NCBI GenBank assembly: GCA_020851635.1 | Contig: JADZCJ010000047.1 | Coordinates: 1-64,000, forward strand | Length of the DNA: 64,000 bases | Origin: Anaerolineae bacterium | GTDB taxonomy: Bacteria; Chloroflexota; Anaerolineae; UBA4142; SHND01 | Direction of reading: 5' to 3' | Shown here: in pieces, positions 33,191 to 42,645 of the stretch | Layout of the letters: the number at the start of each line of letters is the position of its first letter | Position numbering within the stretch: the first letter of the stretch is position 1 | Notes under the pieces: generated by a model | Seen by the model: only the letters and a program-made list of their open reading frames with translations | The model's database searches: none | What the model was told of the DNA's origin: nothing | Made by a program: the position numbers and the translations under genes

Positions 33191-34174
33191 TCAATAGGCA
33201 GCGAGTTTCCGAATAGCAGTCGTGATTTTTTCGACATTGGGCATGAAATAGTCTTGCATCGTGCGGGCATAGGGCATGGCGGGAACATCCGGACCCGTCA
33301 GGCGCATGACCGGCGCGTCGAGATATTCAAACGCCTCGCTCGCAATGAGCGCGGAGATTTCGGCGCCCAGCCCGAGAGTGAGATTGTCCTCGTGGACGAT
33401 CAATGCCTTGCCTGTCTTTTTGACCGACGACAGGATCGTGTCACGGTCGAGCGGGTGCAGTGTCCGCGGGTCAACCACTTCTATATCAATGTCCTCATGA
33501 ATGAGCTGCTGCGCGGCTTGGAGCGTCTCGTGCAGCATTAGCCCATACGCGATGACGGTGATGTCGCTCCCTTTGCGTTTGATGTCCGCCTTGCAAAAGG
33601 GAATCATGTAATCGCTGTCGGGCACCTCGCCTTTGATCAGGCGATACGTTTTTTTGTGCTCCAAAAAGAGGACGGGGTCGTTCACGCGCAGCGCATAGCG
33701 CAGCATCCCGACAATGTCATACGGCGTTGCGGGCGCGACGACATACAACCCGGGAATGTGCGCATACGTCGCTTCGATGCTTTGCGAATGATACAGTCCG
33801 CCGCCGATGCCGCCGCCGTATGGGGTACGAATGAGAAGCGGGCAAATCCAATCGCCATTGGTGCGATAGCGAAAGCGCGCCGCTTCTTGAACGATCTGGT
33901 TGAACGCGGGCGCAATGAAATCGGCGAACTGGATTTCGACGATAGGTCTCAGCCCATAGAGCGCCGCGCCGATGCCCACGGCGACAAGCGACAGTTCCGC
34001 GAGGGGAGAGTCAACGACACGATTCTCGCCAAATTCCTGCACAAGCCCCTTGGTGGCGCGAAAAACGCCGCCGCGCCTGCCGACATCTTCGCCGGCAAGA
34101 AAAATGCGCGGGTCACGGCGCATCTCTTGCGCGAGCGTGAGCGTGAGCGCATCAATATTGTTGATTTCTGACAT
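33191..34174 (-). CDS. pdhB: 2-oxoacid dehydrogenase E1 beta subunit (pyruvate dehydrogenase type)
   Basis: A 327-residue transketolase-like beta subunit. It starts MSEINNIDALTLTLAQEMRR, with GEDVGRRGGVFRATKGL, then ADFIAPAFNQIVQEAARFRY and the C-terminal LIVHEDNLTLGLGAEISALI. The start at 34174 is preferred over the longer frame at 34252, whose extra 26 residues lack homology. With the E1 alpha subunit it decarboxylates a 2-oxoacid with ThDP. Pyruvate and branched-chain acids cannot be separated by sequence alone. Confidence 0.92.
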   Translation of the reverse strand: MSEINNIDALTLTLAQEMRRDPRIFLAGEDVGRRGGVFRATKGLVQEFGENRVVDSPLAELSLVAVGIGAALYGLRPIVEIQFADFIAPAFNQIVQEAARFRYRTNGDWICPLLIRTPYGGGIGGGLYHSQSIEATYAHIPGLYVVAPATPYDIVGMLRYALRVNDPVLFLEHKKTYRLIKGEVPDSDYMIPFCKADIKRKGSDITVIAYGLMLHETLQAAQQLIHEDIDIEVVDPRTLHPLDRDTILSSVKKTGKALIVHEDNLTLGLGAEISALIASEAFEYLDAPVMRLTGPDVPAMPYARTMQDYFMPNVEKITTAIRKLAAY

Positions 34175-34215
34175 TTGATGATTTCCGCTGGGACGAACGC
34201 TACAGCAAACGCTGC

Positions 34216-35271
34216 TTAGCCCGCTCGCTCTATCTCCGGGAGGGGACCCCAAACCCCGTTCAGCGCCTCTTGCGCGGGCGGATAAGGGGCGGCGCGGGCA
34301 AATTCGTTTGCGTCGTCCACAATTTCGCGGGCGCGTTCCTCAAACTCTTGGTTCTTGTCCTCGTCCAAAATGTTGTTGGAATAGCAATAGTTACGCGCGA
34401 GCAAAATGGGGTCGCGCTTTTTCCAAAATTCGACTTCCTGGCGTGAACGATAGGTGCGGTCGTCATCATCCGACGAATGCGGCACGGGACGATATGTTTT
34501 CGCTTCCAAAAGCGACGGACCTTTACCTTGGCGCGCCCTGGCGACCGCCAGTTTCATGGCGCCATACGATTCGAGAAAATCGTTCCCGTCAAATATAACG
34601 CCCGGCATGCCATAAGCATACGCGCGGTCTGCCACATTTTTGACGGGCATCTCGCGTTCGATGGGCACCGAAATGGCGTATTGATTGTTCTGACACAAAA
34701 AGATGACAGGTAAGCCAAAGATGCCCGCCCAGTTCAGCCCCTCGTGAAAATCGCCCTCTGCTGTGGACCCTTCGCCGAAACAGGTCACTACGACCTGGTC
34801 AGTTTTCTCGTATTGGATGGCAAAGCCGATGCCCGATGCCTGCGGAATTTGGGTGGCGACGGGGCTTGATACAGAAACAATGTTGAGCTGTCGGGCGCTA
34901 TAGTGCGCGGGCATCTGCCGCCCGCCGGACATGGGGTCGCCTGCTTTTCCATAAAGCGCGAGCATCATGGCGCGCGGGGTGAGCCCAAGTGTCAGCGTCA
35001 AACAGAGGTCCCGATAATAGGGCAATATGAAATCGTGCCCGCGTTTCACGGCATATGCTGCGCCGACCTGACAACCCTCTTGACCGATGCCCGAGACGTG
35101 AAAGGCGACCTCGTGCTGACGGTGCAGAATCCACATGCGCTCGTCAATGCGACGGGCAAGCAGCATGTGCCAATACATTTCGAGCACTTGATCGTCATGC
35201 AGCCCGAGCTGGACGTGACGCGGTTCAGCGCGCGTTTTTGACTCTAGATTTTCAGAGAGGTCCAGTGTCAT
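34216..35271 (-). CDS. pdhA: 2-oxoacid dehydrogenase E1 alpha subunit (pyruvate dehydrogenase type)
   Basis: A 351-residue protein that binds ThDP. CFGEGSTAEGDFHEGLNWAG (about 160-180) contains the GDG-like ThDP motif (GEGSTAEGDFHEG), with QNNQYAIS (about 193) and the loop HSSDDDDRTYR near 272-282. The start at 35271 follows AAGG by a short spacer. An open frame extends 158 codons upstream into the promoter region with Cys- and Arg-rich sequence; I reject it as an artefact. The pdhB stop is 42 bases downstream. The transcript probably begins at the promoter near 35480-35508, leaving a leader of about 200 bases. Confidence 0.93.
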   Translation of the reverse strand: MTLDLSENLESKTRAEPRHVQLGLHDDQVLEMYWHMLLARRIDERMWILHRQHEVAFHVSGIGQEGCQVGAAYAVKRGHDFILPYYRDLCLTLTLGLTPRAMMLALYGKAGDPMSGGRQMPAHYSARQLNIVSVSSPVATQIPQASGIGFAIQYEKTDQVVVTCFGEGSTAEGDFHEGLNWAGIFGLPVIFLCQNNQYAISVPIEREMPVKNVADRAYAYGMPGVIFDGNDFLESYGAMKLAVARARQGKGPSLLEAKTYRPVPHSSDDDDRTYRSRQEVEFWKKRDPILLARNYCYSNNILDEDKNQEFEERAREIVDDANEFARAAPYPPAQEALNGVWGPLPEIERAG

Positions 35272-35479
35272 TACCTTGTGTGGCGGATGTGGGTGACGGG
35301 TGTGGGATAAAGGGTCCCTGTCGTCACCCGAACTCGCCGGTGAAAAAAGTTCGGACGCGCAGAGAGGCGGGTAATTGACACAGCGCGGTGGGGAGGAGTC
35401 GAATTGGAACAGAAAGCGCCGTTGCTCCCTGCGAGAGGAAATTGTTGGGCACAAAGGATCGTACGAAGAGACGGCGGCG

Positions 35480-35508
35480 ATGATAACACAAGGGGTATAG
35501 AGCGTCAA
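35480..35508 (-). promoter_or_regulatory. Sigma-70-like promoter for the pdh operon
   Basis: On the minus strand TTGACG (35503-35508) and TATCAT (35480-35485) have a 17-base spacer. It lies divergent to the copB promoter, and the start near 35473 leaves about 200 bases of leader before pdhA. Confidence 0.75.
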
Positions 35509-35530
35509 GCGAAATTGAATCGGAATTCCA

Positions 35531-35559
35531 TTGCAATTTCCGCAGCCCCAACTTATACT
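35531..35559 (+). promoter_or_regulatory. Promoter for copB, predicting a leaderless transcript
   Basis: TTGCAA (35531-35536), 17-base spacer, TATACT (35554-35559). The start codon at 35566 lies where transcription should begin, so copB mRNA is likely leaderless; no Shine-Dalgarno precedes the ATG. Confidence 0.6.
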
Positions 35560-35565
35560 TGACGC

Positions 35566-37698
35566 ATGGGAAATTCGACCGACCCACATACAGGACACGA
35601 ACACATACCGCAGGCAGATGCGGCGCCGCCCGCGCACTCGATGCCTCATGACATGCACGGCGCACATGCAGGCGCAACCCCGTCCCCACAACACGCGGCA
35701 GGGGCAATGAGCGGCGCGCACGCGCACACGGACCACGCCGGTCACGAAGACCTATTTCGACGACGATTCTGGATCTGTCTTGTCCTGTCCGTTCCGGTGA
35801 TTTTATACTCGCCGATGATCCAGGAGTGGTTCGGGTTCACCATGCCTGCATTTCCGGGCAGTGATTGGATTGTGCCCGTGTTTGCGCTCATCGTGTTTGT
35901 TGTTGGCGGCATTCCGTTTCTGCAAATGGCGATGCCCGAGCTGAAAAATCGCCAGCCGGGAATGATGACATTGATTTCACTGGCGATTCTGGTCGCCCTG
36001 ATCTACAGCATCGCCGCGATTTTTGTCGCCAATGGCGAGGGGTTTTTCTGGGAACTGGTGACGCTGATTGACGTGATGCTATTGGGGCACTGGCTGGAGA
36101 TGCGGAGCGTGCGGCAGGCGTCACGCGCGCTGGATGCCCTCGCCAAGCTCTTGCCTGATACTGCCGAACGCATCGGACCCGACGGCGCGACCGAAATCGT
36201 CCCGGTGTCGGCGCTGCGGATTGATGACGTGGTGCTGGTACGTCCGGGCGCGAGCATTCCGGCAGATGGCCGGGTGGTCGAGGGACGCTCTCAAGTCAGC
36301 GAAGCGATGATTACGGGTGAATCAAAACCGGTTGACAAAGAGATCGAGAGCAAGGTCGTCGCGGGGACGATCAACGGCGACGCCAGTTTGCGCGTGCAGG
36401 TCAGCGCGCTGGGTGATGCGACAATGCTGGCGGGCATTATGCGGCTGGTAAAACAGGCGGAAGCAAGCAAGTCAAGCACACAACTGCTCGCAGACCGCGC
36501 GGCGGGATGGTTGTTTTATGTTGCGCTGGGCGCGGCGGCAATCACAGCTGTCGCATGGACGGTTGTGATTGGATTCAATGTAGAGGTGGTGAGCCGCGTG
36601 GCGACGGTGCTGGTGATTTCATGTCCCCACGCGCTGGGACTAGCCATTCCGTTGGTGATTGCGATCACCACGACACTGGCGGCGCGGACCGGCATCCTGG
36701 TGCGAGACCGGCGCGCGCTGGCGCAAGCGCGCGACATTGATACCGTTGTCTTTGACAAGACCGGCACGTTGTCCACGGGACAACAGGGGGTGGTGGACAT
36801 TGCGGTCGCGGAGGGGATTACGGTGGACCGGGCTTTGGCTCTTGCCGCCGCCGTCGAGGGCGATTCCGAACATCTGATTGCGCGCGCGATTCGCAGTGCG
36901 GCGCAAGCGCAGAAATTGGACCTGCCTGCTGTGACGGATTTTGCTGCGCTCAAAGGACGCGGGGTGCGCGGAATGGTGAACGGGGAGGAGGTGCTGGTTG
37001 GCGGACCGCGCTTGCTGGAAATGACTCGATCACAGATACCTGCCTCGCTGCAAGCGTTTGCCGAGCGCACCAACGCGGAGGGTCAATCCGCAATTTATGT
37101 TTTGCAGGGCGAAAGGGCGATGGCGGCGCTTGCCGTTGCCGATGTGATTCGCCCCGAGAGCGCACAGGCAGTGAAACGTTTGCACGAGTTGGGCGTGAAG
37201 GTGATCATGCTGACCGGAGACTCGGAAGCGGTCGCCGCATTTGTGGCAAAAGAGCTGGGAATTGATCAATACATCGCGCAGGTGCTGCCCGAGAACAAAG
37301 ACCAGCATATTTCTGCTCTGCAATCGGCAGGAAAGCGGGTGGCGATGGTCGGCGATGGCGTGAACGACGCGCCCGCGCTGACGCGCGCTGATGTGGGAAT
37401 TGCTATTGGCAGTGGCACGGATGTGGCGGTCGAGTCGGCGGGCATCATCCTCGTCAAGAGCAACCCACTGGATGTGGTAAAAATTATCGAATTGAGCCGC
37501 GCGAGTTATCGCAAGATGGTAGAAAATCTGCTGTGGGCAACGGGGTATAATGCAGTTGCCATTCCGTTGGCAATGGGGGTTCTTGCGCCGTGGGGTATAT
37601 TGTTGTCACCTGCCATCGGCGCGGTATTCATGTCCGTGAGCACAATCATTGTTGCGCTTAATGCGCAAACATTGCGCCGTGTGAAATTGACCGGGTGA
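35566..37698 (+). CDS. copB: CopB-type copper P1B-ATPase with His-rich N-terminus
   Basis: A 710-residue P1B-type ATPase. Residues 1-65 form a His/Met-rich metal-binding tail without a CxxC domain. It has the metal-site motif [13 protein letters not shown] (CPH, about 348), phosphorylation site [10 protein letters not shown] (about 397), TGES in ITGESKPVD and hinge [15 protein letters not shown] plus His-rich tail is the CopB (P1B-3) pattern, for Cu2+ or Ag+ efflux. The N-domain HP motif reads SEHLIARAI: the His stays, the Pro is Leu. The methyltransferase gene follows after three bases. Confidence 0.92.
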   Translation: MGNSTDPHTGHEHIPQADAAPPAHSMPHDMHGAHAGATPSPQHAAGAMSGAHAHTDHAGHEDLFRRRFWICLVLSVPVILYSPMIQEWFGFTMPAFPGSDWIVPVFALIVFVVGGIPFLQMAMPELKNRQPGMMTLISLAILVALIYSIAAIFVANGEGFFWELVTLIDVMLLGHWLEMRSVRQASRALDALAKLLPDTAERIGPDGATEIVPVSALRIDDVVLVRPGASIPADGRVVEGRSQVSEAMITGESKPVDKEIESKVVAGTINGDASLRVQVSALGDATMLAGIMRLVKQAEASKSSTQLLADRAAGWLFYVALGAAAITAVAWTVVIGFNVEVVSRVATVLVISCPHALGLAIPLVIAITTTLAARTGILVRDRRALAQARDIDTVVFDKTGTLSTGQQGVVDIAVAEGITVDRALALAAAVEGDSEHLIARAIRSAAQAQKLDLPAVTDFAALKGRGVRGMVNGEEVLVGGPRLLEMTRSQIPASLQAFAERTNAEGQSAIYVLQGERAMAALAVADVIRPESAQAVKRLHELGVKVIMLTGDSEAVAAFVAKELGIDQYIAQVLPENKDQHISALQSAGKRVAMVGDGVNDAPALTRADVGIAIGSGTDVAVESAGIILVKSNPLDVVKIIELSRASYRKMVENLLWATGYNAVAIPLAMGVLAPWGILLSPAIGAVFMSVSTIIVALNAQTLRRVKLTG

Positions 37699-37701
37699 AT
37701 T

Positions 37702-38244
37702 ATGGGACACGAATCATGTCGGCTCTGGGATGAGGACTGGCGCGAATGGGTGACGGACCGGGCGCGGGGGCTGGTCCTGGAGATTGGCGCAGGCGATGGC
37801 GTAAACCTATCGTACTATCATCTCGACGCGCAGGTGATCGCAACCGAGCCGGACAGCGAGTCGCTGGAACTGATCAGCGAGTACGAGGACAATGTGACAC
37901 TGGCGCAAGCGGATGCGGAAAACCTGCCGTTTCCTGATGGCTCGTTTGACGCGGTCGTGGGCACGCTGGTCTTTTGCACGATACCCGACGCGGCACGCGC
38001 CCTGCAAGAAGTGCGGCGCGTGCTCAAGCCAAACGGCTCGCTTCGCCTCGTCGAACACGTGCGCGCCAGCAACCGGATCGGGCGCGCGCTGATGCAGCTC
38101 GCAAATCCGGTGTGGCACTTGATGACGGGGGGATGCAACATCAACCGCGATACGCTAGAGGCGGTCCGCGCGGCAGGTTTTCAGGTGAGACAGGTGAATC
38201 GTCAAAAGATGGGTCTGATAGTGGGTATTGATGCCTTCAAGTAG
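37702..38244 (+). CDS. Class I SAM methyltransferase (Methyltransf_11/METTL7-like)
   Basis: A 180-residue methyltransferase. GLVLEIGAGDGVNLSYY (about 22-38) is SAM motif I, FDAVVGTLVFCTIPDAARAL (about 82-101) is motif II/post-II, and LKPNGSLRLVEHVRA (about 110-125) is motif III. The GGCNINRDTLEAVRAAGF near the C-terminus is typical of METTL7-like/UbiE-like branches that methylate thiols, lipids or small molecules. It begins three bases after copB and is likely cotranscribed. A role in metal or thiol detoxification is possible but unproven. Confidence 0.85.
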   Translation: MGHESCRLWDEDWREWVTDRARGLVLEIGAGDGVNLSYYHLDAQVIATEPDSESLELISEYEDNVTLAQADAENLPFPDGSFDAVVGTLVFCTIPDAARALQEVRRVLKPNGSLRLVEHVRASNRIGRALMQLANPVWHLMTGGCNINRDTLEAVRAAGFQVRQVNRQKMGLIVGIDAFK

Positions 38245-38267
38245 CGTCGGATTGACCGAATCGCGCC

Positions 38268-38777
38268 TCAGCCGCCGCCCAAAGTAATTTCGGCGAGGAC
38301 TTGATTCAACATGACGCCTTGTCCCGGGACAACATGCACGGAACTGACCACCCCGCTTGAAGGCGCGACGATGTGGTTCTCCATCTTCATGGCTTCGAGA
38401 ATAATCAGCGTCTCACCCATGTCAACGCGTTGTTCGGGCTTGACCAGGACTTGATTGATCTGTCCGGGAATTGGCGCTTTGATACGCCCATCGGTGCTGT
38501 GCGGGCGAGATACAGCTTGCTCCAGGTCGCGGATGTGAATCTGATAGTTCCGACCTTGCGATTGAATCCAGCGCAGTGCGGGGTCAAAGACAATCTCGTA
38601 CGGCTTGCCGTCCACGATCAACCAGTCCATCTCTTGCAGCGGCGCATCGGATTGTGGAACCAGCACCTCAATTGGTTCGCCTTGCGACCATACGCTCCAT
38701 TTGTTTTCGACGGCGTTGGTCACCTGGATTTCGAATCGAAAGGTTTCCCCGTTAATCGAAACAGCTAATTCGCTCAT
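38268..38777 (-). CDS. Biotin carboxyl carrier subunit of an acyl-CoA carboxylase
   Basis: A 169-residue protein. Residues about 1-90 are an N-terminal domain of unclear function, and residues about 95-169 form a biotinyl domain: IKAPIPGQINQVLVKPEQRV, ILEAMKMENHIVAPSSG (biotin Lys in AMKM) and VPGQGVMLNQVLAEI. This carries CO2 between the biotin carboxylase (38787-40268) and carboxyltransferase (40357-41904). The three-gene order is typical of actinobacterial-type or Chloroflexota acyl-CoA carboxylases that make malonyl- or methylmalonyl-CoA for the synthase upstream. Confidence 0.9.
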   Translation of the reverse strand: MSELAVSINGETFRFEIQVTNAVENKWSVWSQGEPIEVLVPQSDAPLQEMDWLIVDGKPYEIVFDPALRWIQSQGRNYQIHIRDLEQAVSRPHSTDGRIKAPIPGQINQVLVKPEQRVDMGETLIILEAMKMENHIVAPSSGVVSSVHVVPGQGVMLNQVLAEITLGGG

Positions 38778-38786
38778 GGTTGTCTC

Positions 38787-40268
38787 TTAATCCGGCAAGT
38801 TTCGGCTCGAGCGATGCCAGCCGCTCAAGATGCGTTCCTGCGTGACCGGCTGGAATGCCCGATTTGTGCGATGATAATAGACCGCCGCCGCCAGCGCCAG
38901 ATCGCGCATCGTGCGCGGCGCGATAGGTTCTTGCTCCAATTTGTGGGGCAGCATTCCTGCGTCATAATCTCCGCGCACAAAATCCGGATCGCGCATCATC
39001 GTTTGGAGCAGCGCAAGGGTGGTTGTGGCGCCTGTGATCTTGAATTCGGCAAGGGCGCGTTCGAGTTTCTTGCGACACGATTCGCGGTCTGCGTCCTGCA
39101 CGACCAATTTTGCGATCAGCGGGTCATATTCGGACGGCACATTACACCCTGAATACACAAAGGTATCCGTCCGCACCTGACTCCCACCCGGGAGACGGAC
39201 GCGCCGCAATAGCCCGGGGCTGGGCATCATCCGATTCCAGGGGTCCTGGGCACTGATGCGCGCGAGCATCGCCCAACCGTCGAGGCGCACATCGTCTTGG
39301 TGAAATTCCAGCGTTTCGCCTGCGGCGAGGAGAATTTGCTGGCGCACGAGGTCCACGCGTGTCAGCATCTCGGTCAGGGGATGCTCGGTTTGAATGCGCG
39401 CTTTGATCTCGGTAAAAAGAGTCTCGCCGGTGGCATCCAGCAGAAACTCGACTGTTCCGACGTTCGTGTATTCGAACAGGCGCGCGATCTTGGCTGCTGA
39501 TTGCCAAAGGCGTTCACGCTGCGCCCGGTCTAAGGATGGCGCAGGCGCTTCCTCGATCACTTTTTGATTGCCCACCAGCAGCGAGCCCTCGCGCTCGCCC
39601 AGATGAACCAGATTGCCGTTCTCGTCCGCGAGAATTTGGACCGAGAGTTGACGCGCGGGCGCGATCAGTCTCTCCAAATAAACGCTTCTGTCCCCATAAA
39701 CTACCTGCGCCTCTTGCTGCGCGCGTCGAACGACGGCATTCAGGCGCTCCGGCTCTCGGACCAAATGCGCCCCGCGCCCGCGTCCGCCGCGGCAAGATTT
39801 CACCACGAGCGGATATCCCAATAGTTCTGCCTGACGGTTTAGCGCGGTATCATCCTCACGGTCATAGCACTGGACGGAAAAAGGCGGAACGTGAACTCCC
39901 GCCGCCTTGACGCGGTTGAGCGCTTCCACCTTGTTTGCCGTCAACTCGATCACGTGCGCGGGCGGTCCAATGAATACGATCCCGCGCCTGTCACAGGCGC
40001 GGACAAACTCAGCTTGTTCTGCAAGAAAGCCGTACCCGGGATGTATCGCGTCGGCGCCTGCCTGCTCTGCAATTTCAAGGATTGCCTCGCCGTTCATAAA
40101 CCCACCGGGCGCGTCAAGAAGGACACACTCATCGGCAAGCCGCACGTGGAGCGACCCCTGGTCCGACGCTTGATAGAGCGCGACCGACGGAATATTCATC
40201 TCGCGGCACGTGCGGGCGATGCGGAGCGCAATTTCGCCGCGATTGGCAATGAGGATTTTTTGGAACAT
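38787..40268 (-). CDS. accC: Biotin carboxylase subunit of an acyl-CoA carboxylase
   Basis: A 493-residue biotin carboxylase. It starts MFQKILIANRGEIALRIART with the ATP-grasp region PLVVKSCRGGRGRGAHLVR (about 150-168) and EFLLDATGETLFTEIKARIQTEHPLTEML (here split; about 270-298), where the catalytic Glu and Arg sit. It carboxylates biotin using ATP and bicarbonate. In the Gly-rich loop the usual GGGG is GGRGRG. The biotin carrier follows immediately. An odd 50-residue C-terminal tail (KLEQEPIAPRTMRDLALAAA) may contact the carrier or the carboxyltransferase. Confidence 0.92.
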   Translation of the reverse strand: MFQKILIANRGEIALRIARTCREMNIPSVALYQASDQGSLHVRLADECVLLDAPGGFMNGEAILEIAEQAGADAIHPGYGFLAEQAEFVRACDRRGIVFIGPPAHVIELTANKVEALNRVKAAGVHVPPFSVQCYDREDDTALNRQAELLGYPLVVKSCRGGRGRGAHLVREPERLNAVVRRAQQEAQVVYGDRSVYLERLIAPARQLSVQILADENGNLVHLGEREGSLLVGNQKVIEEAPAPSLDRAQRERLWQSAAKIARLFEYTNVGTVEFLLDATGETLFTEIKARIQTEHPLTEMLTRVDLVRQQILLAAGETLEFHQDDVRLDGWAMLARISAQDPWNRMMPSPGLLRRVRLPGGSQVRTDTFVYSGCNVPSEYDPLIAKLVVQDADRESCRKKLERALAEFKITGATTTLALLQTMMRDPDFVRGDYDAGMLPHKLEQEPIAPRTMRDLALAAAVYYHRTNRAFQPVTQERILSGWHRSSRNLPD

Positions 40269-40275
40269 GTTTACT

Positions 40276-40351
40276 GACCAGAGACAAAGGACGCACGACG
40301 AACGATAATCGGTCGAGATTTCCTTTTGTCATTCGTCCTTTGTCGTTTGTC
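40276..40351. repeat. GACRAAN heptanucleotide repeats forming an inverted pair
   Basis: Plus-strand heptads run from 40276 (GACCAGA, GACAAAG, GACGCAC, GACGAAC, GATAATC) and minus-strand heptads fill 40324-40351 (GACAAAC, GACAAAG, GACGAAT, GACAAAA). GACAAAGGACG and CGTCCTTTGTC pair as a perfect stem. The element lies in the gap between accC and the carboxyltransferase gene. The same heptad recurs inside the synthase gene. Confidence 0.8.
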
Positions 40352-40356
40352 GCTCC

Positions 40357-41904
40357 TCACATTGGACTGATCCCGTGCTTGCGCGGCAAGTGCCGCTCGC
40401 GTTTTGAAAGGGTGAAATCCAGAGAGCGAATTAGCACGCGACGGGTGTCGCGAGGTTCGATCACATCGTCAATCAGCCCGCGCGCAGCGGTCACATAGGG
40501 ATTGTTGAAACGTGTCTCGTAATCAGCCACAAGTTCCTTGCGTTTGGCTGCCGGGTCCGGCGCGTTCTTTACATCATTGCGGAACAGAATATTGACTGCG
40601 CCTTCTGCGCCCATCACCGCGATCTCTGCGTTGGGCCACGCATAGAGCAGGTCACCGCGCAATCCTTTGCTGCTCATGACACAATAGGCGCCGCCGTAAC
40701 TCTTGCGGAGAATTACCATCAATTTCGGCACCGTCGCTTCGCTGTAGGCGTAAATCAAGCGCGCGCCGTTGCGAATGATCGCGCCATATTCCTGGTCTTT
40801 GCCGGGGAGAAATCCGGGAACATCCTGTAGTGTTATAATCGGAATATTATATACATCGCAGATGCGAATGAAATGAGTTGCCTTGATGGATGCCTTGATA
40901 TCAATACAGCCCGCGAGCACCATCGGCTGGTTCGCCACGATTCCGACCACCCAGCCATTCATGCGCGCAAAACCAACGACCATGTTTTTCGCCCACAATT
41001 CGTGCACCTCGAAAAACTTGCCGTCGTCCACAATGCTCGAGATCACCTCACGCACATCGTACGGTTTGTGCGGGTCTGTCGGCACGATCTGTTCCAACTC
41101 GGGACAGCGGCGTTCGGGATCGTCGCGCGGGGGGACATAGGGCGGATCTTCTTGATTGTTTGTCGGAAGATAGGTCAAGAGCGCGCGCACGCGTTGGAGG
41201 CAATCACGATCATCCCGCGTCAGGAAATGACAAACCCCGCTCTCTTGCGAGTGGACCAGTCCGCCGCCGAGCTCTTCCTGCGTCAGGTCTTCGTGCATGA
41301 CCGCTTTGACCACATCGGGACCGGTAATGAACATGTAGCTGTTCTCGGTCATGAAAATAAAGTCGGTGAGACCGGGCGAATAGACTGCCCCGCCCGCGCA
41401 CGGACCCATGATCACCGAGAGCTGCGGGATTACACCTGATGCTTCACAGTTTGCGTCAAAGATTTTGGCATACCCGCCCAGCGAGTCCACCCCTTCCTGG
41501 ATGCGCGCGCCGCCCGAGTCGTTCAAAGCAATAAACGGGCAGCCATATTCGAGCGCCATCCGCATCACTTTGACGATCTTGTTGGCGTGCATTTCGCCGA
41601 GCGAGCCGCCCATGACGGCGGCATCCTGTGCTGCGGCTGCGGCGCGCCGACCATGGATCAAGCCAAAGCCGGTGATCACTCCATCACCATAGCGCGACGT
41701 TTTGCCGCCGATATACACATCGGTGCGCGGCGTCACGAGGGTGTCAATTTCGGTGAATGTCCCCGGGTCAAACAAGAGATCGAGCCGCTCACGCGCCGTA
41801 AGCCGATTCTTGGCGTGCTGAGTCTCAATTTCTTTGGTGGCGCCGCGTGTGATGCTGCGTCGCGTCCGCAATTCTGCGATGTAACCCTCCATGTCCTTGG
41901 CCAT
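40357..41904 (-). CDS. Acyl-CoA carboxylase carboxyltransferase subunit (PccB/MmdA-like)
   Basis: A 515-residue carboxyltransferase. It starts MAKDMEGYIAELRTRR; an ATG four codons in (41892) is equally plausible. Signatures are KNRLTARERLDLLFDPGTF (about 31-50), DSGGARIQEGVDSLGGYAKI (about 128-148), MGPCAGGAVYSPGLTDFIFM and LQDVPGFLPGKDQEYGAI (about 358-375). It transfers CO2 from biotin to acyl-CoA, probably acetyl- or propionyl-CoA. Its start lies inside the end of the PPTase gene, an 80-base overlap. It supplies the extender unit for the synthase. Confidence 0.92.
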   Translation of the reverse strand: MAKDMEGYIAELRTRRSITRGATKEIETQHAKNRLTARERLDLLFDPGTFTEIDTLVTPRTDVYIGGKTSRYGDGVITGFGLIHGRRAAAAAQDAAVMGGSLGEMHANKIVKVMRMALEYGCPFIALNDSGGARIQEGVDSLGGYAKIFDANCEASGVIPQLSVIMGPCAGGAVYSPGLTDFIFMTENSYMFITGPDVVKAVMHEDLTQEELGGGLVHSQESGVCHFLTRDDRDCLQRVRALLTYLPTNNQEDPPYVPPRDDPERRCPELEQIVPTDPHKPYDVREVISSIVDDGKFFEVHELWAKNMVVGFARMNGWVVGIVANQPMVLAGCIDIKASIKATHFIRICDVYNIPIITLQDVPGFLPGKDQEYGAIIRNGARLIYAYSEATVPKLMVILRKSYGGAYCVMSSKGLRGDLLYAWPNAEIAVMGAEGAVNILFRNDVKNAPDPAAKRKELVADYETRFNNPYVTAARGLIDDVIEPRDTRRVLIRSLDFTLSKRERHLPRKHGISPM

Positions 41905-42628
41905 GCTCTGCTCCTAACGTAATCGTGAAATTTTCGGGTGAGGTTGGAAATCTTGCGGGCGCATCATTCGCTATCGTGACGAGCGTGAGCACAAAATTCC
42001 CATAGCCGCGACACCATCCGGCAAGCGGCGCGGCGTCATTGAGTTGCACCGTCGCCCGAAAAGGCATCCAGTCCTCGGTGAGCTCTGTGAACGGCGCACC
42101 GGAAATCTCGATTGCGCGCGTGTCAATGCTCAAGCCGGCATGGAGCGTCTTGAGAACAGCTTCTTTTGCCGACCAGATGCCGGTGACGAGACAATCACGC
42201 TGTGCGCGCGGCGCGGCGTTTATATGCGCCCGTTCGGTCACGGTAAAATAGTCCTCGACGAATGTGCAGTCGCGCGGCTCGATCCATTCCAAATCAACCC
42301 CGAGTGGGTCGTCATCCGTCGTACACAGTGCCCATCCGTGACAATGACTGATCGAAAGATGACAGGGCAGGGTCTCTCCATAGAGTTTGACAAACGGCGC
42401 ATGGCTGGCGTCATTCAAGATTTCCAATGCCGGGCGCGCCACCGGAGCATGTCCTTGCTGGAGCAACACCGATTGCAGCAACCGTTTTGCCGCCCAACGT
42501 CCGAGCAGCCAATCACTGCGCCGTTTCTCGATACGGAACGAATCGTACCGGACTTGCTCCGCCTCGCTCAGGAACAATTCGGGTGGTTCGTTGATTTCAT
42601 GACAGGATTCAAGCAGCCACTGAATCAT
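41825..42628 (-). CDS. 4'-phosphopantetheinyl transferase (Sfp type)
   Basis: A 267-residue Sfp-type PPTase. It has the three motifs: P1-like FVKLYGETLPCHLSISHCHG (about 82-101), LGVDLEWIEPRDC (about 108-120, Asp-x-Glu Mg site) and GIWSAKEAVLKTLHAGL (about 150-166). It activates ACP domains from CoA. The start at 42628 is set by GGAGG about eight bases upstream and the first sequence with homology; the frame reaches to 42871. It is directly downstream of the synthase and overlaps the carboxyltransferase gene by 80 bases, with a His-rich tail there. The synthase ACPs have Thr at the target position, which raises a question about its true substrate. Confidence 0.9.
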   Translation of the reverse strand: MIQWLLESCHEINEPPELFLSEAEQVRYDSFRIEKRRSDWLLGRWAAKRLLQSVLLQQGHAPVARPALEILNDASHAPFVKLYGETLPCHLSISHCHGWALCTTDDDPLGVDLEWIEPRDCTFVEDYFTVTERAHINAAPRAQRDCLVTGIWSAKEAVLKTLHAGLSIDTRAIEISGAPFTELTEDWMPFRATVQLNDAAPLAGWCRGYGNFVLTLVTIANDAPARFPTSPENFTITLGAEHGQGHGGLHRRIADATQHHTRRHQRN

Positions 42629-42645
42629 TTTTTGCCTCCGAGACG

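Noticed and set aside
34216-35745. PdhA with a 158-residue N-terminal extension
   Set aside because: The extra part is Cys/Arg-rich low-quality sequence covering the promoter; the E1 alpha homology begins near the ATG at 35271.
40276-40351. CRISPR array
   Set aside because: The repeats are 7 bases long, contiguous and without spacers, and no cas genes are nearby.
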